From assembly GCF_042665255.1 (NCBI RefSeq), contig NZ_JBHTCD010000007.1: a stretch of 64,000 nucleotides of DNA; one strand, written 5' to 3'. A program made the position numbers and the translations under genes. The stretch comes from Insolitispirillum peregrinum (lineage in GTDB: Bacteria; Pseudomonadota; Alphaproteobacteria; Rhodospirillales; Rhodospirillaceae). Below are positions 41,795 to 50,395 of the stretch, one piece after another; the first letter of the stretch is position 1, and each line of letters begins with the position of its first letter. The notes beneath the pieces are model-generated. The model had not been told where the DNA came from and searched no databases. It worked only from the letters and a program-made list of their open reading frames with translations.

Positions 41795-43054
41795 CTATTT
41801 TTGCGTGTCTTCTTGAGTGGATATTGCGTAAAGGTGCGCCGGGTGCTGACAGACCAGCGCAAAAATGTCCGGGTCGAGGCTGCCGCCATCGACCATCGGC
41901 TGCATGATCGCCAACACCTGTTCGACCGGCAGCCGCCCGCGATAGGGGCGGTCTTGCGACAGGGCCTGAAAGATGTCGCAAATGGCCAGAATGCGGCTTT
42001 CGACCGGCAGGGCATCCTTGTCGCAGCCATCGGGATAGCCGCTGCCGTCGAGCTTTTCGTGGTGATGGACCACCCAGTCAATCATCGGAGAACCGGGGAA
42101 CAGCGCTGCCAGAATGCGTTTGCTGTTCATCGGGTGGGCGCGCATCTGGGCGAACTCGTCGCCATCCAGACTGCCATGCTTTTCAAGAATGGCGTCGGGG
42201 GTGCGCAGCTTGCCGACATCGTGCAGCAATCCGGCAATGCGCAGCAGGTGGCGGCGGGCGGTGGAAAAGCCCAGCAGCCCGCCGACGGCATCGGTCAAAT
42301 CGGCCACCCGCAGGCTGTGGTAATGGGTGAACGGGCTTTTGGCGTCAACGATGCGGGAGATCAGCACCCCCAGATCCCGCAGGCCGTTCCAGTCAAGATG
42401 CAGGACGCGATCATCGCTGCCGATGGCTTCGGTGATCGCTTCGTCGAGAAAGTCTTCCTGTAGTTCCAGCCAGAAACGATCCTTGCTGCCTGCGTCGTAC
42501 AGGGCATCCCACAGATGCGCGGCAAACAGGTCGGGGGCGGCTTGATGCAGGCTGTCGAGAATGTCGCGCTTGTGCAGCAAGGTGGCGTGGTGCGGGTGAT
42601 CGGCCAGAAAGCGCAGGTAAAACACGTCCAGCCGGTCGGCCAGATAGATCATGTTGGCCTGTTCGGCCACCAGCCGGGGCACGGACTCCGGCATCCGGTT
42701 CCAGCGGGTGTGGTGATGGCGGATGGCCGGAGCATAGGGAGCAAAGGGGGCGAAGCTGCGGAGAAAGTCTTCGCCGCGCAGACAGTGCAGCTCGGCACCC
42801 TCCCACTCGATTTCATCGACCAGTTTCTGGTGATGGCTGGTCGATGACACCCCGATATCGTGCAGCATGCCCGCCACCAGCATGAATATCTGGGCCGGAC
42901 GGTCCCACGACAGGGCTTGCGCGATGCGATAGCTCATCAGCCCGACCCGGCGGCCATGGCTGTAGTCGTCGATCCCGACGTAATCCAGCGCCTTGGCCAG
43001 AGTGTGGGCGGTGGTGCCAAAGGCCATGTCGTAGTGATCGGGACTGCTGTTCAT
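41795..43054 (-). CDS. protein with two HD domains, C-terminal HD-GYP
   Basis: A 419-residue protein. The N-terminal half has a degenerate HD domain (YSHGRRVGLMSYRIA, VAGMLHDIGVS, IRHHHTRW). The C-terminal half is a complete HD-GYP phosphodiesterase with AGLLHDVGKLRTPD, HHEKLDGSGYPDG and ICDIFQALSQDRPYRG. HD-GYP enzymes hydrolyse cyclic di-GMP. No receiver or membrane helix is present, so it is soluble. It is first in a leftward run with the kinase and regulator. The start at 43054 (MNSSPDHYD) was preferred to a longer frame. Confidence 0.9.
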   Translation of the reverse strand: MNSSPDHYDMAFGTTAHTLAKALDYVGIDDYSHGRRVGLMSYRIAQALSWDRPAQIFMLVAGMLHDIGVSSTSHHQKLVDEIEWEGAELHCLRGEDFLRSFAPFAPYAPAIRHHHTRWNRMPESVPRLVAEQANMIYLADRLDVFYLRFLADHPHHATLLHKRDILDSLHQAAPDLFAAHLWDALYDAGSKDRFWLELQEDFLDEAITEAIGSDDRVLHLDWNGLRDLGVLISRIVDAKSPFTHYHSLRVADLTDAVGGLLGFSTARRHLLRIAGLLHDVGKLRTPDAILEKHGSLDGDEFAQMRAHPMNSKRILAALFPGSPMIDWVVHHHEKLDGSGYPDGCDKDALPVESRILAICDIFQALSQDRPYRGRLPVEQVLAIMQPMVDGGSLDPDIFALVCQHPAHLYAISTQEDTQK

Positions 43055-43183
43055 CACGGACCCCCTGGTTGCCGACCGACAGGATAGCAGATTGAACAAG
43101 CAGAGAAAAACATTCTACCAAAAGGAGATCGCTGCTATGGTTCATCACCCTGTTTTTCCTGCCGATCCTGCCGGGAGACTCCG

Positions 43184-45277
43184 ATGCGCCGCCTGTCCCG
43201 AGTTCTGCTGTCAACCTGCCTCGCAACCGGAGTCCTTGTCTGCACGGCAGCGACTGGCCGGGCCAGTTTTGACATGGTGTGTGACCCTGCCCTGACGCTG
43301 GTTCAGCCAGTGATGACCGGCTGTGTGTCGTCGGCGATGTTGTCGCCGGGCGGGGATACCAGAATGACCATGGCGCTGTTGCTGGGCGACCGCTTTGCGC
43401 CGGATGCGCCGCACATTCCGTCCTCAACGCCGTTCTTCAGCTGGTCGGCGATGCCGGACCTGCTGCACCCGCCCGGCCCGCAGGCTTCTGCCGGAGGTGC
43501 CGCAGAAGAGCCATGGTCTCCGCCGCCCGACGTCCAGTGTGTACAGGCGCAATCCGGGCAAAAAGCCTTTGAGCAGGCGGTGAAAGCCGACGCGACACTG
43601 GCCGAGCCGGAACGGGCCGCGCTGCTGGCCCTGCGCGGGACGGTGTTTGCCACCTGTCCCGACTATCAGCCCGCCGCGCTGGACGAGGCGTTGAAGGGGG
43701 TGGCCCTGTCGCCCGCCGGTCGGGTTTTTGCCGCTTATATCCGGGCTGCCGATGCCTTTTATGCCGCAGACTACCCGAAGGCGGTACAGATGTTTGCCGC
43801 CTTGAGCGGGGCACCGCAGGGCTGGGTGAAGGAAACCGCCCGCTACATGCAGGCACGGGCGATGCTGGCCGAAGCCCGCATGCTGGCGGTAGACGATTAC
43901 GGCGACCTGACGCCGCCGGAAGACCCGGCCAAGCGGCAGGCGCTCGACAAGGCGGCACAGGACGGGCTGGCCGGGCTGACCGCTTATCTCAAGGACTATC
44001 CGGCGGGCCTGTATGCGGCATCGGCAAAGGGGCTGTACCGCTGGGGCTATCGTCTGGGGCAGAATCAGGCGGCCTTGCAGGCCGAATATCTGGCGATGCT
44101 GAAGCGCCCCCCGGCCGAGCGCGGGGTGCCGATGCGTGATTTCATTCAGGAGCTGGATAACCGGCTGGTGATGGCCCCGGAAGAGCTTCCCTTGTCCGAC
44201 CCGATCCTGTGGGCGACGGCGGTGCTGTCCGCCCAGCGCGATGATGGTGATCCGGCGTTCTGGCCATCGGTGGCCGGTCTGCATGCCGATCAACAGGCCC
44301 TGCATGACTATCTGGCGGCCTCACAGGCCTTTTACATTGACCACAAGCCGGAACAGGTGCTGGCGCTGATCCCGGATATGGGACCGGCAGGCGATGGCAG
44401 CGCCCTGACCTTCAGCCGCCAGATGCTGCGGGCGATGGCCGTGCAGGCACTGAACAAGCCGGAAGAGGGCGAGACCTGGCGGGCCTTGCTGGCGATGACC
44501 AAAGACCCGGCCCGGCGCACGCTGGTGGAACTGGGGCTGGCACTGTACGAACAGCGGCATGGTGACGTGCGGCGGGTGTTTGCCGCCGACAGCCCGATCG
44601 GGGGCTGGATGGTGCGCGAAACCCTGCTGACCCGCACCGCCGATGCCGCCTTGTTGCTCCAGCAGGCCGGTTCGGCGCAGGCTCCGGCGCATGAGCGCGA
44701 GGTGGCGCTGTTTACCCTGCTGTACAAGGAACTGACCCGTGGAGCCCCGGGGGATTTCGTCCGTCATCTGGCGCTGATCCCGACCGATGCCGCCAAGGGG
44801 AGCGTCTTTGCCCTGCTGTCCCCCGAGCGTCCGCCGCTGAAGGTGTTTACCGAGGGCACCACGGCCAGCGATTACCCTTGTCCGTCTCTGCAACAGACCG
44901 CCAGCCGTCTGGCGGCATCGCCCGCCGACATCAGCGCGTCGTTGTGTCTGGCCGATTTTGTGCGCCTGAATGGTTTCGATGATTTTGTGCTGGATCAACC
45001 GGTTGACGGAGACCAGTTGGGCAGCGGGCCGTCCCTGTTCATCGGAGCTGCCTATGCCCGGCAGGCGGTCTATCAGAAAGTCCTTGCCACACCGACCGCA
45101 ACGGCGGATGAACGGGCCTATGCCCTGCTCCGGGCGGTGCGCTGCTATGCGCCGTCGGGCATCAACAGTTGCGGAGGGGCCGAAGTGCCGCCCAGCCAGC
45201 GCAAGACGTGGTTCAGCGAGCTGAAAAAATCCTATCCGAAATCCCGTTGGGCGCAGGGGCTGACCTATTACTGGTAA
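43184..45277 (+). CDS. large periplasmic helical-repeat protein, unknown function
   Basis: A 697-residue exported protein with a signal peptide (MRRLSRVLLSTCLATGVLV; cleavage near GRA at residue 27). The mature region is rich in alanine and leucine with helix pairs such as FAAYIRAADAFYAADYPKAV and LVELGLALYEQRHGDVRRVF that look like TPR/Sel1-type repeats, so it may be a scaffold. Several cysteines (for instance CPSLQQTASRLAA and CYAPSGINSCGG) could form disulfides. It is followed 28 bases later by a DUF3142 gene, a pairing that suggests a joint role. I do not recognise a named family. Confidence 0.8.
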   Translation: MRRLSRVLLSTCLATGVLVCTAATGRASFDMVCDPALTLVQPVMTGCVSSAMLSPGGDTRMTMALLLGDRFAPDAPHIPSSTPFFSWSAMPDLLHPPGPQASAGGAAEEPWSPPPDVQCVQAQSGQKAFEQAVKADATLAEPERAALLALRGTVFATCPDYQPAALDEALKGVALSPAGRVFAAYIRAADAFYAADYPKAVQMFAALSGAPQGWVKETARYMQARAMLAEARMLAVDDYGDLTPPEDPAKRQALDKAAQDGLAGLTAYLKDYPAGLYAASAKGLYRWGYRLGQNQAALQAEYLAMLKRPPAERGVPMRDFIQELDNRLVMAPEELPLSDPILWATAVLSAQRDDGDPAFWPSVAGLHADQQALHDYLAASQAFYIDHKPEQVLALIPDMGPAGDGSALTFSRQMLRAMAVQALNKPEEGETWRALLAMTKDPARRTLVELGLALYEQRHGDVRRVFAADSPIGGWMVRETLLTRTADAALLLQQAGSAQAPAHEREVALFTLLYKELTRGAPGDFVRHLALIPTDAAKGSVFALLSPERPPLKVFTEGTTASDYPCPSLQQTASRLAASPADISASLCLADFVRLNGFDDFVLDQPVDGDQLGSGPSLFIGAAYARQAVYQKVLATPTATADERAYALLRAVRCYAPSGINSCGGAEVPPSQRKTWFSELKKSYPKSRWAQGLTYYW

Positions 45278-45305
45278 GCGGGGGGCAGGCCGCGGCTGGC
45301 ACCGG

Positions 45306-46022
45306 ATGCTGGCGGTGGTGCTGGGGGGCATCCTGTGCGCCAGTGCCTCCCTGCTGACCCCGGCATCGGCGGACGAGGTGCGGGCGAGCGCGTACCGGGC
45401 GTTCTGGCTGTGGGCCGGGGTGACTGCGCAGCCGGTGCTGCGGCAGGCCGATGAACTTTATCTGCTGTACGCCAGCGTGCAGGAAGACCGAAAGGGGGCC
45501 ATCCACTGGCAGCCACACCGGGCCGGAACCCCGCGCCTGCCCGGGGTGGACCTGTGGCTGGTGATCCGTGCTGAAACGCTGGTCTGGACTCCGGCGGTGA
45601 CGGCAACGCTGGTCCATGGGCTGGAACGGTGGAGCGCGGCGGGGAACCGGGTGGTCGGGGTACAGGTTGATTTCGACGCCGGAACCCGTGCGCTTGACCG
45701 CTATGGCGATTTTCTGCGCCGTCTGCGGGCACAGATTCCGCCACGCTATCGTCTGGGGATCACCGGCTTGCTGGACTGGACCAGCCACGGCGACCTGTCG
45801 GGACTGGTCGGGGTGGTCGACGAGGTGGTGATCCAGGCCTATCAGGGGCGGCGGATGGTCCCCGATTATCGACGCTATCTGACCTCTGCCGCCCGTTTGC
45901 CGTTGCCGTTCCGGGTCGGGCTGGTGCAGGGAGGGCAGTGGCAGCCGGTCGAGGCGGTGGAGAGTGCTGCCAATTTCCGTGGTTATGTGGTGTTTCTGCT
46001 CAATCCGAGCACCCCCGAGTAA
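45306..46022 (+). CDS. DUF3142-type exported protein
   Basis: A 238-residue protein that appears to belong to DUF3142, a family with a glycoside-hydrolase-like barrel. It has an N-terminal hydrophobic segment (MLAVVLGGILCASASLL, cleavage near ASA-DEV), AFWLWAGV, a VVGVQVDFDAGTRALDRY segment typical of barrel strands with an acidic end, and VVIQAYQGRR. The signal peptide lacks the usual positive charge if ATG 45306 is the start, and no better in-frame start exists upstream. Function is unknown; it pairs with the large helical-repeat protein. Confidence 0.72.
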   Translation: MLAVVLGGILCASASLLTPASADEVRASAYRAFWLWAGVTAQPVLRQADELYLLYASVQEDRKGAIHWQPHRAGTPRLPGVDLWLVIRAETLVWTPAVTATLVHGLERWSAAGNRVVGVQVDFDAGTRALDRYGDFLRRLRAQIPPRYRLGITGLLDWTSHGDLSGLVGVVDEVVIQAYQGRRMVPDYRRYLTSAARLPLPFRVGLVQGGQWQPVEAVESAANFRGYVVFLLNPSTPE

Positions 46023-46122
46023 GCCATCTTTCTGGCAGGATTGCGGGAGGGGAGTGAAATGCTCCTTGAAAGAAACCGACCATCCGGTATCTTTTGGCGA
46101 TCGCATTTCCCCGAGAGTCATG

Positions 46123-46683
46123 ATGAGCACTGCCTACACCCGTAAAAAAGACCCCGAAGCCGTCCGTCTGGCCCTGCTGGAATGTACGCTGGATCTGATG
46201 ACTGGCCAGGGGCTTCCCAATGTTTCCCTGCAGGCGGTTGCCGACGCGGCGGGTGTTACCAAAGGCGGATTGCTGCACCATTTTTCCAGCAAGCAAATCC
46301 TGCTGGAAGCGGCCCTTGATCATATGCTCGATCAGCTCGACCGGCGCATGGATGAGTTGATGGCCGATGATCCGTCGGCCCATGGCTGCTTTACCCGCGC
46401 CTATATCGAACTGACCTTTGACGATCCGCGCTTTGGCATCACCAGCCCGGCAATGGCGCAGGGAATGGCGGCGCTGGGCGATGAGGTGCTGGGGGAAAAG
46501 TGGCTGGCGTGGATGAAGACCCGCCTTGCCTGGCACCACCGCACCGACAGTGCGCCAGAGCTGGAAGTTGTCCGGCTGGCGGTGGATGGTGTGTGGCTGG
46601 CCCATCTGGGGGCACCGGGTCAAACGTGCCTGCTGCACTCCATTCCTGCGCTGAAAGAGCGTCTGCTGGCGATGACCCGCTGA
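46123..46683 (+). CDS. TetR family regulator
   Basis: A 186-residue repressor. The N-terminal HTH spans ECTLDLMTGQGLPNVSLQAV and ADAAGVTKGGLLHHFSSKQI, the standard TetR helix-turn-helix. The C-terminal ligand domain is family-typical but not diagnostic. The start is one of two adjacent ATG codons (46120 or 46123) after GAGAG. It lies directly before an RND pump gene in the same orientation, separated by 135 bases, as with acrR-acrAB, but the adaptor gene is missing. It probably represses the pump. Confidence 0.88.
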   Translation: MSTAYTRKKDPEAVRLALLECTLDLMTGQGLPNVSLQAVADAAGVTKGGLLHHFSSKQILLEAALDHMLDQLDRRMDELMADDPSAHGCFTRAYIELTFDDPRFGITSPAMAQGMAALGDEVLGEKWLAWMKTRLAWHHRTDSAPELEVVRLAVDGVWLAHLGAPGQTCLLHSIPALKERLLAMTR

Positions 46684-46818
46684 CACAATTCTGCGGGGCC
46701 GGGTGAGGATTTCACCGGCTCCGGCGTCTTTACAGTAAGGCACTGATCCACGGCCAACGGCAGCCTGCCGCCATGGCTCGGGACTGTGTTGCCGAACTCT
46801 CCTGCTGCGAGGCTTTTG

Positions 46819-49800
46819 ATGTCCCGTTTCTTTATTGACCGCCCGATCTTTGCCTGGGTGATTGCCATCGTGATCATGCTGGCCGGGGCGTTGGCCCTGA
46901 TGCGGCTGCCGGTCGAGCAGTATCCCGGCATTGCGCCACCAACGGTGGGGATTTCCGCCTCCTATCCGGGGGCGTCGGCCGAGGCGGTGGCGGACTCGGT
47001 GACGCAGGTGATCGAGCAGAAAATGAAGGGGATCGACAATCTGCGCTCGATGCGCTCGACCTCGGACTCGGTCGGCAATGTCAGCATCATCCTGACCTTT
47101 GAACCCGAAGCCGATCCCGACATTGCACAGGTGCAGGTGCAGAACAAGCTGCAACTGGCGATGCCGCTGTTGCCGCAAGAGGTGCAGCAGCAAGGGGTGT
47201 CGGTCAGCAAGGCCAACGACAACTTCTTTATGGTGGCGGCACTGGTGTCGCAGGATGGCCGGATCAGTGACCTCGATCTGGCCGATTACATGGTGTCGAA
47301 TTTACAGGACGATATCAGTCGCCTGCCCGGCGTGGGCGAGGTGACGGTGTTCGGGGCGCAGCATGCGATGCGCATCTGGCTCAACCCGGACAAACTCAGC
47401 AGCTATGCTCTGGCGGTGACTGACATCACCGCCGCCATCAGCGCCCAGAACACCGACGTGTCGGCGGGGCAACTGGGCGGTACTCCGGCGGTGCGGGGCC
47501 AGCAGATCAACGCCTCGATCAAGGCGCAAAGCCGCCTGAAAACCCCCGAGCAGTTCGGCAACATCCTGCTGAAGGTCAAGACCGACGGCTCGCAGGTGCG
47601 GCTGAAGGATGTGGCACGGATTGAAATCGGCTCGGAAAGCTATGACTCGGTGGCGCGTTACAATGGCAAGCCAGCGGTGGGCATTGCGCTGAAGCTGGCG
47701 ACCGGAGCCAACGCCTTGAAAACCGCCGAGGTGGTGCGCAAGCGGTTTGCCGATCTGACGCCGTTCATGCCTGCCGGGGTCGAGGTGACCTATCCCTATG
47801 ACACCACCCCGTTCGTCAAGATCTCGATTGAAGAAGTGATCAAGACGCTGGCCGAGGCGATCGTGCTGGTGTTCTGCGTGATGTACCTGTTCCTGCAAAA
47901 CCTGCGCGCCACCCTGATCCCGACCATTGCCGTGCCGGTGGTGTTGCTGGGAACCTTTGGCGTGCTGGCTGCGGCTGGTTTCAGCGTCAACACCCTGACC
48001 ATGTTCGCCATGGTGCTGGCGATTGGCCTGCTGGTCGACGATGCCATTGTGGTGGTGGAAAACGTCGAGCGGGTGATGAGCGAAGAGGGCTTGCCGCCAA
48101 AGGAAGCCACCCGCAAGTCGATGGGCCAGATCACCGGCGCGCTGATCGGCATTGCGCTGGTGCTGTCGGCGGTGTTCGTGCCGATGGCCTTCTTCAGTGG
48201 CTCGACCGGGGCCATTTACCGGCAGTTCTCGTTGACGCTGGTGGCGGCAATGGCGCTGTCGGTGGTGGTGGCGCTGGTGCTGACCCCGGCCCTGTGCGCG
48301 ACGTTGCTGAAACCGGTCGAGCGTGGTCACGGCTGGGAAACCAAAGGGTTCTTTGGTGGCTTTAACCGTGGGTTCGAGGCGCTGCGGCGGGTCTATCGCA
48401 ACAGCGTGCGGGCATCGGTGCGCCACGGGCTGCGCATGCTGGTGCTGTATGCGCTGCTGGTCGGCGGGATGGCCTATGGCTTTGTGCAATTGCCGGGAGC
48501 CTTTTTGCCCGACGAAGATCAGGGGCTGATGTTCGTTTCGGTTTCGACCCCGGCCAACGCCAGTCAGGAACGGACGCTGGCGGTGTTGCAGCAGACCGAG
48601 GACTATTTCCTCAACACCGAGCGGGATGTGGTGGGCAGCATCTTTACCGTCGCCGGGTTCAGCTTTGGCGGTAGCGGCCAGAATGCCGGGATCGCCTTTA
48701 TCCAGTTGAAGGACTGGAGCCTGCGCACGGCGGCGGAAAGCCATGTCGCGGCGGTGGCCGAACGGGCGATGATGGCCCTGTATGCGATCAAGGATGCGGA
48801 AATCTTTGCCTTTGCCCCGCCTGCGGTGCTGGAACTGGGTAACTCCAGCGGCTTTGAACTGCAGCTCGAAGATCGCGCCGGTCTGGGGCACGAGGCTTTG
48901 ATCAATGCGCGCAACCAGTTGCTGGGGATGGCCGCCGAAGACCCGCGCCTGATCGCCGTCCGTCCCGAAGGTCTGGAGGACACGCCACAGTTCAATCTCA
49001 GCATTGACCACGAAAAGGCCAGTGTGCTGGGCTTGTCGCTGACCGATATCAACACCACCCTGTCCACCGCCTGGGGCTCGGCCTATGTGAATGATTTTCT
49101 GGAAAATGGCCGGGTGAAGAAGGTCTATGTGCAGGCCGATGCGCCCTATCGCATGCAGCCCGATGACCTGAAACGCTGGGAAGTCCGCAACAGTGCGGGC
49201 GAGATGGTGCCTTTTGCCACCATCATGGACAGCTTCTGGACCTATGGCCCGCCGCAGATCGAACGCTATAACGGCACACCGTCGAGCAAGATTGTCGGCT
49301 CGGCGGCTCCGGGGGTGTCGTCGGGCGAGGCGATGGCGGTGATGGAAGAGCTGGCCGCGCGCCTGCCTGCTGGCATTGGCATTTCGTGGACCGGGCTGTC
49401 TTACGAGGAACGACTGGCAGGCTCGCAGGCGTCAGCCCTGTATGCCATCTCGATTCTGGTGGTGTTCCTCTGTCTGGCGGCGCTGTATGAAAGCTGGTCG
49501 GTGCCATTCGCGGTGATGCTGGTGGTGCCGCTGGGGGTGCTGGGGGCGGTGGCTGCTGTGCTGCTGCGCGGGCTGCCCAATGACATCTACTTTCAGGTCG
49601 GCCTGTTGACCACCATCGGTCTGACCGCCAAAAACGCCATCCTGATCGTTGAATTTGCCAAGGAACTGTACGACCGGGGCCGCTCGTTGAAGGGGGCGGT
49701 GATCGAAGCCGCCCATCAGCGCCTGCGGCCGATCCTGATGACCTCGCTGGCCTTTATTTTAGGGGTGTTGCCGCTGGCCATTGCCAGCGGGGCCGGATCG

Positions 49801-49944
49801 GGGGCGCAGAATGCCATTGGTGTTGGCGTGATGGGCGGGATGATCAGTGCGACGGTGCTGGCGATTTTCTTTGTGCCGGTGTTTTTCGTGCTGATTCACC
49901 GCTGGTTTGGTAAATCGCCGCAGCGGGTATCTATGAAGACGTGA
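46819..49944 (+). CDS. RND efflux pump inner-membrane subunit, HAE1/AcrB type
   Basis: A 1041-residue proton-driven multidrug exporter. The N-terminus MSRFFIDRPIFAWVIAI is the HAE1 signature, and the paired aspartates of the proton relay are in LLVDDAIVVVENVERVM. Two copies of the large periplasmic loops and 12 helices are implied by length. The C-terminal half has LPGAFLPDEDQGLMFVSVS and GLTAKNAILIVEFAKELYDRG. It normally works with a periplasmic adaptor and TolC-type channel; neither is encoded here. A bidirectional-looking stem with T-run follows the stop. The start is the ATG at 46819. Confidence 0.95.
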   Translation: MSRFFIDRPIFAWVIAIVIMLAGALALMRLPVEQYPGIAPPTVGISASYPGASAEAVADSVTQVIEQKMKGIDNLRSMRSTSDSVGNVSIILTFEPEADPDIAQVQVQNKLQLAMPLLPQEVQQQGVSVSKANDNFFMVAALVSQDGRISDLDLADYMVSNLQDDISRLPGVGEVTVFGAQHAMRIWLNPDKLSSYALAVTDITAAISAQNTDVSAGQLGGTPAVRGQQINASIKAQSRLKTPEQFGNILLKVKTDGSQVRLKDVARIEIGSESYDSVARYNGKPAVGIALKLATGANALKTAEVVRKRFADLTPFMPAGVEVTYPYDTTPFVKISIEEVIKTLAEAIVLVFCVMYLFLQNLRATLIPTIAVPVVLLGTFGVLAAAGFSVNTLTMFAMVLAIGLLVDDAIVVVENVERVMSEEGLPPKEATRKSMGQITGALIGIALVLSAVFVPMAFFSGSTGAIYRQFSLTLVAAMALSVVVALVLTPALCATLLKPVERGHGWETKGFFGGFNRGFEALRRVYRNSVRASVRHGLRMLVLYALLVGGMAYGFVQLPGAFLPDEDQGLMFVSVSTPANASQERTLAVLQQTEDYFLNTERDVVGSIFTVAGFSFGGSGQNAGIAFIQLKDWSLRTAAESHVAAVAERAMMALYAIKDAEIFAFAPPAVLELGNSSGFELQLEDRAGLGHEALINARNQLLGMAAEDPRLIAVRPEGLEDTPQFNLSIDHEKASVLGLSLTDINTTLSTAWGSAYVNDFLENGRVKKVYVQADAPYRMQPDDLKRWEVRNSAGEMVPFATIMDSFWTYGPPQIERYNGTPSSKIVGSAAPGVSSGEAMAVMEELAARLPAGIGISWTGLSYEERLAGSQASALYAISILVVFLCLAALYESWSVPFAVMLVVPLGVLGAVAAVLLRGLPNDIYFQVGLLTTIGLTAKNAILIVEFAKELYDRGRSLKGAVIEAAHQRLRPILMTSLAFILGVLPLAIASGAGSGAQNAIGVGVMGGMISATVLAIFFVPVFFVLIHRWFGKSPQRVSMKT

Positions 49945-49986
49945 TCGGGGGCACCCACGCCTGAACAGAACGGTATGCAGGAGGGA

Positions 49987-50019
49987 CGGCACGAATCGAG
50001 CGCGATTCGTGCCGTTTTT
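49987..50019 (+). terminator. intrinsic terminator after the RND pump gene
   Basis: CGGCACGAATCG (49987-49998) and CGATTCGTGCCG (50003-50014) form a perfect 12-bp stem with an AGCG loop, followed by TTTTT. It lies 43 bases past the pump stop. Confidence 0.9.
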
Positions 50020-50395
50020 ACTGGGGATGGGGATGGCTTTTCTGGCAGGATTTTGACACCCTTTTAACGAGTGTAATTTCATGGCATTTTTATTCTATAA
50101 TAAGAATGGTATGAATGGTTATGGTTGGGGTGTGTCCATCGCATCTGCTTATGAATGACCGGTTCATTTGGATGATTGATGTGTGCGCCAGAACTGCATG
50201 TTCATAAATATCCATCGTGGAGATCAAAGAGGCTCACGCGCCTGGCGGCATGGGCCGCTGGCCGCTCTTTTGTCTGATTTTTCTACCTTGAATCATGTAC
50301 TCTGAGGCGTAATCCATTTCTGCATTTCCATGATCACCGGTGCGCAGCAGCGCCCTCAATGCCATTTCAGGGTGCCATTACCGAAGGGGGCTTTC
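50020..50395. other. non-coding leader of the chemoreceptor gene
   Basis: No gene is seen in these 376 bases. The first 220 are AT-rich, with TTATTCTATAATAAGAAT-like inverted words near 50090-50107, probably promoter DNA for the chemoreceptor. The ribosome site GAAGGGGG precedes its ATG. Confidence 0.5.
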
